Origin: JASLMY01 sp965226475
GTDB taxonomy: Bacteria > Pseudomonadota > Alphaproteobacteria > GCA-2731375
Direction of reading: 5' to 3'
DNA: 64,000 nucleotides
NCBI GenBank assembly: GCA_965226475.1
Contig: CBDDDJ010000003.1
Coordinates: 1,398,244 to 1,462,243 of the forward strand
Shown: positions 49,391 through 57,795 of the stretch, in pieces
How positions within the stretch are numbered: the first letter of the stretch is position 1
Layout: every line of letters begins with the position of its first letter
Notes under the pieces: model-generated
Databases searched by the model: none
What the model was told of the DNA's origin: nothing
The model's input: the letters and a program-made list of their open reading frames with translations, nothing else
Program-made: the position numbers and the translations under genes

Positions 49391-49684
49391 ATGCGGATCA
49401 TCGCCAAGAAGACGCTCCGGGAGTTCTGGGAGCATCACTTAGACGCCGAAGAACCGCTTCTCGCCTGGTATCGGGAAGTGAAGCAGGCGGATTGGGATAC
49501 ACCGGCCCGCCTGAAGGAGATGTACGGCAGCGCGAGCATCGTTGGCGACAACCGGGTGATCTTCAACATCAAGGGCAACGACTACCGGCTCGTCGTGAAA
49601 ATCAATTACCCGTACCGCGTCGTCTACATACGCTTCGTGGGCACACATGCAGACTATGACGCCGTAGACGTGGAGGAGGTGTGA
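49391..49684 (+). CDS. higB: HigB-type mRNA interferase toxin, copy 1
   Basis: 97 residues, starting MRIIAKKTLREFWEHHLDAE. The central FNIKGNDYRLVVKINYPYRV and YIRFVGTHADYDAVDVEEV are the hallmark of the HigB toxin family (mRNA interferase HigB). The stop is one base from the higA start. Identical protein to copy 2. Confidence 0.92.
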   Translation: MRIIAKKTLREFWEHHLDAEEPLLAWYREVKQADWDTPARLKEMYGSASIVGDNRVIFNIKGNDYRLVVKINYPYRVVYIRFVGTHADYDAVDVEEV

Positions 49685-49685
49685 G

Positions 49686-50183
49686 ATGGCCACTATCAAG
49701 CCAATTCGGTCCGAAGCGGACTATGAGGCGGCGCTGGCCCGGATCTCCGGGCTCATGGATACGGAACCCGACAGTCCCGAGGGTGACGAGTTCGATATCC
49801 TGGTCGATCTCGTTGAACTCTATGAAAGCAAGCATGTGCCGATGGGATATCCCAATCCGATCGCCGCGATCGAGTTTCGTATGGAACAGGCGGGTCTGCG
49901 CCCCCGCGATCTCGTCTCGTTCATCGGAAGCCGCGCGAAGGTCTCCGAGGTTCTCTCCGGCAAGCGTGCGATCACCATGCCGATGGCGCGCGCACTGCAT
50001 GAGCATCTCGGGATTCCGGCGGACTTGCTGCTGCAGGAGCCGGATGTCGATCTCGACGATCCGCTGGCCGATATCAAATGGAGCCGGTTTCCGGTCAAGT
50101 CGATGGCAAGGCTGGGCTGGATTCCGGACGGGCCCGATCTGGCCGGATCTGCTGACCGGATCATGCAAGACTCGGCAGGCTGA
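49686..50183 (+). pseudogene. HigA-type antitoxin, copy 1, truncated after the HTH
   Basis: 165 residues: an N-terminal part (ISGLMDTEPDSPEGDEFDIL) and a complete XRE helix-turn-helix (MEQAGLRPRDLVSFIGSRAK, SEVLSGKRAITMPMARALHE), then an abrupt end (IMQDSAG). The ImmA/IrrE domain of copy 2 is missing because the duplication stops here. It may still bind DNA and even neutralise HigB. Confidence 0.85.
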
Positions 50184-50250
50184 TCCCTGGGACGCACCCT
50201 CCATGCCGTTCCCGTCTCGCCAGGAGGCTCTTCCGGCTGGACCAAATTGC

Positions 50251-50326
50251 TTGACATGGGAAACTGCGTTCCGCTATAGGGTGGTTCCCGTTTTGGGAAC
50301 AATGTACTTGACGTGCAAACGGGAAC
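50251..50326 (+). promoter_or_regulatory. Promoter and palindromic operator of the higBA-CBASS-like operon
   Basis: Exact duplicate of the copy-1 control region: TTGACA 50251-50256, TATAGG 50275-50280, GTTCCC/GGGAAC palindrome 50284-50300. It is the only convincing promoter before higB copy 2 and the downstream CD-NTase and SLATT genes. Confidence 0.7.
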
Positions 50327-50340
50327 GGTGTAGTTATCCC

Positions 50341-50634
50341 ATGCGGATCATCGCCAAGAAGACGCTCCGGGAGTTCTGGGAGCATCACTTAGACGCCGAA
50401 GAACCGCTTCTCGCCTGGTATCGGGAAGTGAAGCAGGCGGATTGGGATACACCGGCCCGCCTGAAGGAGATGTACGGCAGCGCGAGCATCGTTGGCGACA
50501 ACCGGGTGATCTTCAACATCAAGGGCAACGACTACCGGCTCGTCGTGAAAATCAATTACCCGTACCGCGTCGTCTACATACGCTTCGTGGGCACACATGC
50601 AGACTATGACGCCGTAGACGTGGAGGAGGTGTGA
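50341..50634 (+). CDS. higB: HigB-type mRNA interferase toxin, copy 2
   Basis: 97 residues identical to the copy-1 product; same family motifs (GNDYRLVVKINYPYRVVYIR). First gene of a four-gene operon: the next start is one base after this stop. Confidence 0.92.
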   Translation: MRIIAKKTLREFWEHHLDAEEPLLAWYREVKQADWDTPARLKEMYGSASIVGDNRVIFNIKGNDYRLVVKINYPYRVVYIRFVGTHADYDAVDVEEV

Positions 50635-50635
50635 G

Positions 50636-51856
50636 ATGGCCACTATCAAGCCAATTCGGTCCGAAGCGGACTATGAGGCGGCGCTGGCCCGGATCTCCGG
50701 GCTCATGGATACGGAACCCGACAGTCCCGAGGGTGACGAGTTCGATATCCTGGTCGATCTCGTTGAACTCTATGAAAGCAAGCATGTGCCGATGGGATAT
50801 CCCAATCCGATCGCCGCGATCGAGTTTCGTATGGAACAGGCGGGTCTGCGCCCCCGCGATCTCGTCTCGTTCATCGGAAGCCGCGCGAAGGTCTCCGAGG
50901 TTCTCTCCGGCAAGCGTGCGATCACCATGCCGATGGCGCGCGCACTGCATGAGCATCTCGGGATTCCGGCGGACTTGCTGCTGCAGGAGCCGGATGTCGA
51001 TCTCGACGATCCGCTGGCCGATATCAAATGGAGCCGGTTTCCGGTCAAGTCGATGGCAAGGCTGGGCTGGATTCCGGACGGGCCCGATCTGGCCGGATCT
51101 GCTGACCGGATCATGCAAGACTTGATCGATCGCGCAGGCGGGCTGGAGGTCGCAGGCGCTGCGCTCTACCGAAAGAACGACCATGTCCGTGCGAATGCCA
51201 AAATGGACCCCCATGCCCTCAAGGCGTGGTGCTGGCAGGTTCTTGCAAGAGCCAACGAGGATCGCCCGAAGACGGACTATGAGCGTGGCACCGTCACTCT
51301 GGAATTCCTGACCAAGGTCGCGCGGCTCAGCTGGTCCGAAGACGGCCCGCGGCTGGCGAAGGAATTGTTGGCCAAGCATGGCATTCCTCTGGTGATCGAA
51401 AGGCACCTGCCAAAGACGTATCTCGACGGGGTCGCACTCCGGCTCGGTGATGGCACACCGGTGATCGGACTCACTCTGCGCTACGACAGAATCGACAATT
51501 TTTGGTTCTGCCTGTTGCACGAGCTGGCCCATGTGGGCCGACACATGGACAACGACAGGGGCGAAGCCTTTGTCGACGACTTTACGCTGCGCAAACTCGA
51601 TGGAAGACGGGAAGATCCCAGGGAAGCGCAGGCAGACGAATGGGCGGAAGAAGCGCTCATCCCGCGCATGGATTGGGAAGCGAGCGCAGTGCGGGATCGG
51701 CCGACGACCGCGGCCGTGATGAATCTCGCCAGGGCTCTGCAAGTTCATCCGGCGATCGTCGCAGGCAGGGTTCGCTACGAACGGAAGAACTACCGGCTGC
51801 TATCGCAGTTCGTTGGGACCGGCGAGGTCCGGCGGCAGTTCGCCATGGCGTCCTGA
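50636..51856 (+). CDS. HigA-type antitoxin with C-terminal ImmA/IrrE peptidase domain
   Basis: 406 residues. Residues about 57-115 are the XRE HTH; a linker follows, and from about 230 comes an ImmA/IrrE (M78) domain: SEDGPRLAKELLAKHGIPLV, RLGDGTPVIGLTLRYDRIDN, FWFCLLHELAHVGRHMDNDR (HExxH near residue 296) and REDPREAQADEWAEEALIPR with the third metal ligand. HigA proteins repress the operon; in several phage and ICE systems an ImmA/IrrE peptidase lifts repression by cutting an XRE repressor, so this fusion could be a damage or phage sensor. It ends 12 bases before the CD-NTase start. Confidence 0.88.
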   Translation: MATIKPIRSEADYEAALARISGLMDTEPDSPEGDEFDILVDLVELYESKHVPMGYPNPIAAIEFRMEQAGLRPRDLVSFIGSRAKVSEVLSGKRAITMPMARALHEHLGIPADLLLQEPDVDLDDPLADIKWSRFPVKSMARLGWIPDGPDLAGSADRIMQDLIDRAGGLEVAGAALYRKNDHVRANAKMDPHALKAWCWQVLARANEDRPKTDYERGTVTLEFLTKVARLSWSEDGPRLAKELLAKHGIPLVIERHLPKTYLDGVALRLGDGTPVIGLTLRYDRIDNFWFCLLHELAHVGRHMDNDRGEAFVDDFTLRKLDGRREDPREAQADEWAEEALIPRMDWEASAVRDRPTTAAVMNLARALQVHPAIVAGRVRYERKNYRLLSQFVGTGEVRRQFAMAS

Positions 51857-51868
51857 GATGGCGGGCCG

Positions 51869-52816
51869 ATGAACTTTCATAGCGGACTGGCAGCTGCACT
51901 TGCCCCGCTTCCGCTGGGCCGACCAATTCGCTGGTACTACGTCCGGCCGCGCTTTCAGGCGCTCCTCGAAAATCTGAAGATCACCGAGGAGCAGGCGAAG
52001 GATGGAGAGGTCAAGCATCAGGGCATCGTCTCCTGCCTGAACCGCGCCTACTGGAACAGTCGCGATGATGCCATACACCGTATTCTGATCGGCTCCTGGG
52101 GCAAGTTCACCCGCGTCCGTCCTCCCCGCGATGTCGATATTCTATTTGTCCTGCCGGTCGAAGTGTACTGGCGCTTCCAGCAACGCACCGGAAATCGGCA
52201 ATCGCAGCTCTTGCAGGAAGTGAAGAGCCGGCTTCAGACCACCTATCCACAGACCGATATTCGAGGTGACGGGCAGGTCGTCGTCGTCCCCTTCAATACG
52301 TGCAAGGTGGAGGTCGCGCCGGCCTTCCCGTGTCAGGAGGACGGTTACCTCGTATGTGACGCCCATGATGACGGACGCTACAAGCTGGTCCAGCCGGAAG
52401 CCGAGATTGCCGCGCTCCATGTCGCCGATACAGCGCTGAACGGCAATGTGCGAAAACTCACGCGGATACTCAAACAGTGGCAGCGCCACTGCAACGTGCA
52501 CATCAAGTCGTTTCAGCTTGAAGCGCTCATAATGGAGTTGTTGCCGCGCTTGCGCTACGGCGGCGCTGACGAATTCTGGTTCGATTGGTTGGTTCGCGAC
52601 GCCTTTGGTCACATGATAAGCCGTGCCAACGGTTGGTTTGCCATGCCGGCCACTGGCGAAGTGATCCAACTTGGCGATGAATGGCTCAGCAAGGCTTCGA
52701 GCGCCTATGGACGAGCGCTTAAGGCCTGCGTGTATGAGGACGGAAACTGGCAAACGCTGGCGGGTGACGAGTGGCAGAAGATATTCGGCACGATGATCCC
52801 GACGACGATCGGGTGA
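51869..52816 (+). CDS. CD-NTase / SMODS-family nucleotidyltransferase (CBASS-like)
   Basis: 315 residues. The nucleotidyltransferase motif is clear: LIGSWGKFTRVRPPRDVDIL with G75-S76 and acidic D88 and D90, and a third acidic residue, E148, in FNTCKVEVAPAF. An all-helical C-terminal half follows (LTRILKQWQRHCNVHIKSFQ, ALIMELLPRL). This is the SMODS/DncV-like layout of enzymes that make cyclic di- or oligonucleotides on phage infection. The gene overlaps the SLATT gene by four bases (GTGA) and follows higA by 12 bases. No Cap2/Cap3 or HORMA/TRIP13 genes are present, so if CBASS it is a type I form. Nucleotide product unknown. Confidence 0.85.
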   Translation: MNFHSGLAAALAPLPLGRPIRWYYVRPRFQALLENLKITEEQAKDGEVKHQGIVSCLNRAYWNSRDDAIHRILIGSWGKFTRVRPPRDVDILFVLPVEVYWRFQQRTGNRQSQLLQEVKSRLQTTYPQTDIRGDGQVVVVPFNTCKVEVAPAFPCQEDGYLVCDAHDDGRYKLVQPEAEIAALHVADTALNGNVRKLTRILKQWQRHCNVHIKSFQLEALIMELLPRLRYGGADEFWFDWLVRDAFGHMISRANGWFAMPATGEVIQLGDEWLSKASSAYGRALKACVYEDGNWQTLAGDEWQKIFGTMIPTTIG

Positions 52817-53313
52817 ACGAGGCGCGCACTGCGCTCATTCGAGAGTGCACACGGGAAGAGGGAAACTGCCTCTACACCTCGACGAGTTTTTTCGTTTGGG
52901 TGCGCTGTCTGCGCTGGGTGCGGGGCGCCCTTTGGATAGGCGCGGTCGCCGCGAGTGCGGTTGCGGCTTCGCACATTCTGCGCGGCGATCCCTCGTATCG
53001 CATACTGATGGCGGCGGCGGCGCTTGGGGCGGTACTTCTGCCCGGCATCGGCCGGGCAGTGCGTATCGACTCCGCAATCCGCGATTATGCCTCTGCTGCA
53101 GCCGCGTTCAAAAATCTACAGGGAGAGTTCAGGCGGGCTGCGCATGTCTGGTCCCTGAAGCCCTATCCCGAGTTCGAGGCAGAAGCGCGCAAACTGTTCC
53201 GGGCGATGAATGACGCGCGCAAGCCGTCTCTCACACCCCCCGAGTTCTGCTTTCGCCTCGCGCGGTGGAAGATCAAGCGGGGCCACTATGAGTATGACGA
53301 AGAGCCGAAATAA
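52813..53313 (+). CDS. SLATT-like two-transmembrane effector
   Basis: About 166 residues from a GTG that overlaps the CD-NTase stop (GTGA); an upstream in-frame GTG at 52771 is the alternative. Two adjacent membrane segments, LRWVRGALWIGAVAASAVAA and YRILMAAAALGAVLLPGIGR, are joined by a short SHILRGDPS turn. A long soluble helical region then follows (IRDYASAAAAFKNLQGEFRR, AEARKLFRAMNDARKPSL). This matches the SLATT plan (SMODS- and SLOG-associating 2TM effector), thought to form pores when bound to the nucleotide signal. Translational coupling to the CD-NTase supports a shared function. Confidence 0.78.
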   Translation: MNEARTALIRECTREEGNCLYTSTSFFVWVRCLRWVRGALWIGAVAASAVAASHILRGDPSYRILMAAAALGAVLLPGIGRAVRIDSAIRDYASAAAAFKNLQGEFRRAAHVWSLKPYPEFEAEARKLFRAMNDARKPSLTPPEFCFRLARWKIKRGHYEYDEEPK

Positions 53314-54111
53314 GTGATCTGAAAGGCGCCAAATCGTTTCCTTTGGTTCGGGTTCAATGATGCCGGAACGGTTCTGACAGCAGCCGAATATCGTTCGGCG
53401 TAGAACCTCGGTCTGACTCAATTTCTATGACGGTCGCGACATCGCCGGCCCAAAATGTGGGCGCGCCGTTGCCGCCAGCGCCTCCGCCGTACAGCGTCGC
53501 CTGCACGGCTATCGAACAGTCCCCATCCGCGAAAATGGTCTTCCCCGGCCGTTCCAGACCGATTCCGGCCCCCGGTTACCTGTCGGCGGCGGCGGGTTCG
53601 CCCGTCCCGGCCGCCGCTCCAAGGCCCCACTTCCTTATCCCTTGCTAGTGCCCCTTCGTACGGGCCGATTCCGGCCCCCGATGTTCCCCGAGACCCCCGT
53701 ACCGCCACCGCCCCGTCGTAATCGCCGCCGCCGCGCTGCCAGCCAGCAGGAGGCCGGACCGGCGACAGCGGGCCGAGACCCTGGGACCAGAGTGCGGTCG
53801 AGGCGGCGAACAACGAAACCGACGGCCCGTTCGAGCCAGCCGTAATGCGATTCGGCGGTAGCAGCACGCTTGACCGCACTTTCGCACGCCATTCCCGCCC
53901 CCGTCTGACCGAATGTGTGCAATTTGCGCCGCCGACCGCCGGACACGCCACAAACGCCCGCACTTCGGGTGGGGCTGCCGCACAGCGTCGACCGCGCCCC
54001 TGACCCCGTACACGACACGGGGAGCCGGAGCCCAGCCGGTCCGGGGCAGGCTTGGGACAGCCGGAGAGCGCCGTCCCCGCCGCGCCGATGCAACCCTCCA
54101 TGGAGACTGGC
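53314..54111. other. Long gene-poor stretch
   Basis: No supportable gene. A 16-base direct repeat, CCGATTCCGGCCCCCG, occurs at 53559-53574 and 53665-53680, each in a proline-codon-like GC-rich context. Possibly decayed DNA between two inserted elements and the leader of the ParB-like gene. Confidence 0.5.
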
Positions 54112-54534
54112 ATGAACCACATCGCCCCCAAGGCCGGACCGCTCATCCGGGAAGTCCCGCTGAGCCCGCTCGCGCTCGCCCCCGAGAACGTCCGCAAGAC
54201 GCCGCCCGACCCCCAGGCCGATGTCGAGCTCAAGGCCTCGATTGCCGCCCTCGGGCTGTTGGAAAATCTCGTCGTCCGCGCCGACGAGCCGGGAGAGCAG
54301 GATAGCGCCGAGCGCTATGCCGTGGTCGCCGGCGGTCGCCGCCTCAAGGCCATACAGGCGCTGGTCGAGGACGGCGTGCTCGATGCCGAGCACCCCGTGC
54401 CTTGCCTGCTCAAATCCGGCGACGTCGAGCCCGGCGAAATCTCGCTCGCGGAGAATGTTATCCGCATCGCCATGCACCCGGCGGACCAGGTGGTCGCGTT
54501 CCGTCGACACAGCCTGTTGACCCGGCCCCGTTGA
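54112..54534 (+). pseudogene. ParB/RepB/Spo0J-like protein, C-terminally truncated
   Basis: From the ATG at 54112: IREVPLSPLALAPENVRKTP, DVELKASIAALGLLENLVVR, YAVVAGGRRLKAIQALVEDG and LAENVIRIAMHPADQVVAFR. These are the ParB N-terminal nuclease/CTPase boxes (GLLENLVV, GGRRLKA, ENVxRxAMHPADQxxAF). The HTH and dimer domains that should follow are replaced near 54505 by unrelated sequence. Plasmid-type ParB proteins are standard cargo on conjugative elements. Confidence 0.82.
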
Positions 54535-54639
54535 CCCGGATTCCCGCATTTGCCTTACGAGCCCATCCGGCTCCGCAATGCCTTTCGGAGACAGCCGTAT
54601 CCTCTATGCCGCCACCGGTACCACGTATGCCGCGCCCGC

Positions 54640-54950
54640 ATCCCTCGGTGACGTCGCCCGGCCGGGCGTGGTTGACCAAACGTTTGGTTAGGGCACGCGG
54701 CAGCAGCAGGTCACGCTCGGCGACGGTGATGAATGCGTTGCGCAAACCGTGGTACCAGAACTTCGTGCCGCCCGCGGCGCCGATCCTCTCATAGAGATGG
54801 CTCAGGTTGGCGATATGGCCCGAGGCGCTCAGGGTGGACGGGAACACCCAGTCCCGAAGATCGCCCGTCAGCGCTTCACTTTCCGTCCGGCGGCGCTCGA
54901 GGATGGCCGTCAGTTGGCGAGTGACGGGTAGTTCCAGAGGCTCACCCCTG
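54640..54950 (-). pseudogene. Tyrosine integrase fragment (6), paralogous to the intact integrase
   Basis: LELPVTRQLTAILERRRTES, LRDWVFPSTLSASGHIANLS, FWYHGLRNAFITVAERDLLL and LVNHARPGDVTEG parallel the intact protein's C-terminal catalytic part, including the HGLRN motif. It has the same orientation as the intact gene about 1.5 kb away; the remainder is lost. Confidence 0.88.
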
Positions 54951-55425
54951 GCTGGACCGACCGGCTCCTGGCGCGGCGGCCGACAAACGTCGTGCTGGTC
55001 GCCATGGCCAATAAGACAGCCCGCGTCGCCTGGGCACTGCTCAGATACGAGCGTATCTACCGACCGACGCCCGCCTGACCAGCTGGAAAGCGGATACAAA
55101 CTTGCGAGGGTAACGACGATTTGATGGCGAAACAGGGCTCCACCCGAGATCGGCCAAATCCGAGGCATTGTCAGAGCTTTGAGCTCGTTAATCTGACTGG
55201 GCGTCGATCTTTCGGATTCCATCAGGGCCAGCGGTCAGCGTACCGCAGCGCAAAGGCCGGATACATGACTGCAAGCTCTACCGCCGTTTTAAGTCAGTTT
55301 CTCCCTTGCAACACCGGGGGCGTCCATACATGACAATGCCGGTCATTCGGTTAGTGTGACAACCCCCGCCCAATGCAGTTTTCAGGAGGCACGACCCGCC
55401 AAATCTGAGAAATCGGCCTGTGGCG
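54951..55425. other. Gene-poor stretch
   Basis: Nothing supportable on either strand; short frames only. It separates the integrase fragment from the DUF2442/DUF4160 pair. Confidence 0.5.
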
Positions 55426-55686
55426 TTAGGCAGCTCGTGACCCGGGCTGCGTATTATCTCCCTGCCCCATGAGCAGACCTTCCACCGAGATATCTTCGTC
55501 AAGATCTTCCCAGTGCAGGCCATTGCCGGAATAGCCGATCCGGTAGCTTTCCCGTTGCTCAGCGGTCGCGCGCATCAATCGCGGAAACCACGCTAGAGGC
55601 ACCCCAAGCGACCGGCCGTCGTCCAGCTCGATCCACATCGTGTCGCGGTCAAAGGCGAGCTTCCTAGCTCTAACCGAAATGTTCAT
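55426..55686 (-). CDS. DUF2442 family protein
   Basis: 86 residues from the ATG at 55686: ARKLAFDRDTMWIELDDGRS, LGVPLAWFPRLMRATAEQRE and GNGLHWEDLDEDISVEGLLM. GRxLxVPLxWFPRL..A and HWxxLDEDISVEGLL define DUF2442. Its start overlaps the end of the DUF4160 gene by 17 bases. The two families are repeatedly found as a pair and have been viewed as toxin-antitoxin-like; biochemical roles are unknown to me. Confidence 0.88.
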   Translation of the reverse strand: MNISVRARKLAFDRDTMWIELDDGRSLGVPLAWFPRLMRATAEQRESYRIGYSGNGLHWEDLDEDISVEGLLMGQGDNTQPGSRAA

Positions 55687-55912
55687 TCCAGGCTCTTTCG
55701 ATTTCTTCTCGGTGGTGGTGGACCAACTCGGCCAACTCCGAGAGCTGCCTTCGGTTGAAGCCAGCACTTCGGGCAACTCTTACCTCCGGATACAACCAGA
55801 ATTTCGCCTCGCCGTCACTGCTTTCCCCATGGACGTGCACCGGCTCCCGGGGCGCTCCCTCGTTCGAGAAGAAGTGAAAGCGCACGTTTTGATGGCGAAA
55901 GACAACCGGCAT
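55670..55912 (-). CDS. DUF4160 family protein
   Basis: 80 residues: NVRFHFFSNEGAPREPVHVH, GESSDGEAKFWLYPEVRVAR and SAGFNRRQLSELAELVHHHR. The FFSNEGxPREPxHVHV, AKFWLxP and ELxxLxxLVxxHxxxI motifs are those of DUF4160. Coupled to the DUF2442 gene downstream. Confidence 0.88.
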   Translation of the reverse strand: MPVVFRHQNVRFHFFSNEGAPREPVHVHGESSDGEAKFWLYPEVRVARSAGFNRRQLSELAELVHHHREEIERAWNEHFG

Positions 55913-56107
55913 TCAGGCTCGTCCCGTAGTACGTGGCGCCGAACTCGTTTTGTGCAGGTCCAAATTCGCCTCGTTGATCTTGTCCTGTCTCATGGAAGCA
56001 GCATACGCGAGCATTGAATGTGTGCAGAGTCTCGTGTATCGCAGGACACTCGACCTCCGTCCCTCCTTAGCTGAGCTGGTGCGCTACACGGCGGCTATCG
56101 CGGGGAC

Positions 56108-57358
56108 TTATTCCCCGTTCATTAAAGCCTCGATCCGATCGGCGATGCGTTGTGCCGGCTCTCGGAGCTGCCTGACGGTCCAGTCGGCGGCGTAACCTTC
56201 GGTCACGTCATTGGGACGGGCATGATTGACCAGCCGCTTCGTCAGCGCCGACGGCAGCATCAGCTCGCGTTCGGCGACGGTAATGAAACAGTTGCGCAGG
56301 CCGTGGAACCAGAACTTCGCGCCGCCGGTTTCCGAGATCCGTGCATAGAGATGATGTGGGTCCTCGACATGGCCCGAGGCGCTGGTTGGGGAGGGGAACA
56401 CCCAGTTGCTACGGTCGGCGGGTAGATCATCGTTTCCGGCTAAGCGGCGTTTCAGGATAGCGCTCAACTGCCGGGTGACGGGAAGCTCCAAGGGAACGCC
56501 GGTCTTTGTTTCCTCGACCCGAAAGGTGAGCGCTGCCATGTCCACCCGTTCCCACCGCAGGGTCAAAACCTCGTCCCGGCGCATGCCGGTGTAGAGCCCG
56601 AACCACAGTGCATCCCGGATCGCCGGGTTGTTGACTTCCGCTTCGATGCCGGCGCGCCAGCACGGTAGCACCTCGGCGGGGGTCGAGATCTTGCGTCGCA
56701 CTTTGCGATGAAACTTGCCGCCGCCGGCGAGCAATAGATCGACCGGATTGCGTAGGCCCTCGAGATCGACGCAGGGCCGGCGGTAGACCGAGCGCAACAG
56801 GGACATCGCGCGGTTGGCAGGCGACCACCCGTGATCCTCGGTAATGCGGTTGAAGCGGGCCTCCACATCCCGGCGGGCGATAGCATCGAGGGGGCGGGAG
56901 AGCCAGTCCCCGAGATAGCGCTTGGCCTCGTAGCGGTAGAGTTCATCGGTGCGCTTCGAGCGGTTGGGATTGGCCGCCATGTAATCCTCGAAGGCGTCGC
57001 CGAGGGTCGGCATAGCACGCGCCTCCGCGCGCTCTTCTGCTGGGTCATCGCCGCTAGCGACCTTGCCAAGAACCTTCTGCGCCAGGCGCCTGGCCTGGTC
57101 AGGAGCAACTTTCCCGTAACGGCCGATGACGACGCGCTTGTTGGGTGCCTTCCGTCCACCATCGCCTGACCGGTAATTGACGATGAAGGATTTGGCGCCA
57201 GTGGGATGCACGCGAACGCCGAATCCGGTCAGCCGGTCGTCCCATGCGATCCAGGACTTGTCGGCGGGCTCGAGACCCTCAACGGCCCGCTTAGTAAGCG
57301 CTAGCTTGGTCTTGGCAATGCGTTTTCCGATTTTCGCTTCCATGGCCCAATTGTGCAT
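56108..57358 (-). CDS. Tyrosine-type site-specific integrase (intact)
   Basis: 416 residues. The N-terminal DUF4102-like arm-binding domain (KLALTKRAVEGLEPADKSWI, GFGVRVHPTGAKSFIVNYRS, IGRYGKVAPDQARRLAQKVL) is followed by a SAM-like core-binding domain and the catalytic domain with GLYTGMRRDEVLTLRWERVD (Arg), VEETKTGVPLELPVTRQL (Lys), FWFHGLRNCFITVAERELML (HxLR) and LVNHARPNDVTEGYAADW (His and the likely Tyr). GAGG lies 5 bases before the ATG at 57358; 57343 is an alternative. It sits 170 bp from a tRNA-fMet 3'-half, the expected place for a P4-type island integrase. Confidence 0.92.
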   Translation of the reverse strand: MHNWAMEAKIGKRIAKTKLALTKRAVEGLEPADKSWIAWDDRLTGFGVRVHPTGAKSFIVNYRSGDGGRKAPNKRVVIGRYGKVAPDQARRLAQKVLGKVASGDDPAEERAEARAMPTLGDAFEDYMAANPNRSKRTDELYRYEAKRYLGDWLSRPLDAIARRDVEARFNRITEDHGWSPANRAMSLLRSVYRRPCVDLEGLRNPVDLLLAGGGKFHRKVRRKISTPAEVLPCWRAGIEAEVNNPAIRDALWFGLYTGMRRDEVLTLRWERVDMAALTFRVEETKTGVPLELPVTRQLSAILKRRLAGNDDLPADRSNWVFPSPTSASGHVEDPHHLYARISETGGAKFWFHGLRNCFITVAERELMLPSALTKRLVNHARPNDVTEGYAADWTVRQLREPAQRIADRIEALMNGE

Positions 57359-57527
57359 ATGGACCTCAAGCAGTCAACACACTGATCAACACATGAAAAT
57401 AACACTGGGCGCAGCCGTGCGCATGTCTGGCGAGATCGGATACGAGAAGGGAGTTGAAAACCCATACTTTATGGTATGTTTGTCGTCGTCAGCGCATTCG
57501 TGCGTACCAGAGCGCAAAATAACGCGC

Positions 57528-57576
57528 GAGACTCATAACCTAAAGGTCGTTGGTTCAAATCCAACCCCCGCAACCA
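57528..57576 (+). tRNA. tRNA-fMet 3'-half (attachment-site remnant)
   Basis: GACTCATAACCTAAAGGTCG and TTGGTTCAAATCCAACCCCC then GCAACCA: the anticodon arm, T arm and 3' acceptor strand of an initiator-type tRNA. The 5' half is absent. It differs from the intact tRNA at 16624 at a few positions, with a compensated pair swap in the T stem. It is not a functional tRNA. Confidence 0.85.
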
Positions 57577-57580
57577 AATA

Positions 57581-57617
57581 AAACGCCGTTAACACAATAA
57601 GTAAGCGGTGTTTTTTC
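57581..57617 (+). terminator. Rho-independent terminator after the tRNA remnant
   Basis: AAACGCCGTTA pairs with TAAGCGGTGTTT (one G-T pair), followed by a T-run. Same position relative to the tRNA 3' end as the terminator after the intact tRNA-fMet, suggesting the displaced original end of a tRNA operon. Confidence 0.8.
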
Positions 57618-57728
57618 TTTTTCGTCTATTCGCCAAGATTCCGGATTGGCAAACGATTGGCAAACACTTTGAATCAAACTCCAGCGTACGTCTGACGTCG
57701 TTCTTGGGTAAAGGTTCGGTTGGGCCGT

Positions 57729-57736
57729 AAGCGTTC
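57729..57736. repeat. 8-bp target duplication, left (AAGCGTTC)
   Basis: AAGCGTTC directly before the IS66-type element; repeated at 61437-61444 directly after it. IS66 elements make 8-bp duplications. Confidence 0.85.
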
Positions 57737-57795
57737 GTAAGCGTTCGTTCAGGCCGTGGAATCAGCGCGGGCGTTTCCATTCGCCCCGGCCGATT

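Larger units (their letters stand above)
49232..50172. repeat. Tandem duplication, copy 1 (941 bp)
   Basis: From GATCCCTGGGACGCACC to CATGCAAGACT, this segment recurs at a 950-base offset (50182-51122), with no difference that I can see in the lines compared. It contains the promoter-operator, higB and the first ~160 codons of higA. Nine bases (cggcaggct) separate the copies. Confidence 0.95.
50182..51122. repeat. Tandem duplication, copy 2 (941 bp)
   Basis: Second copy of 49232-50172. Beyond 51122 only this copy continues into the full-length higA. Confidence 0.95.

Noticed and set aside
55121..55333. 70-codon plus-strand frame
   Set aside because: No ribosome site, no family motif and unbiased composition; treated as chance.
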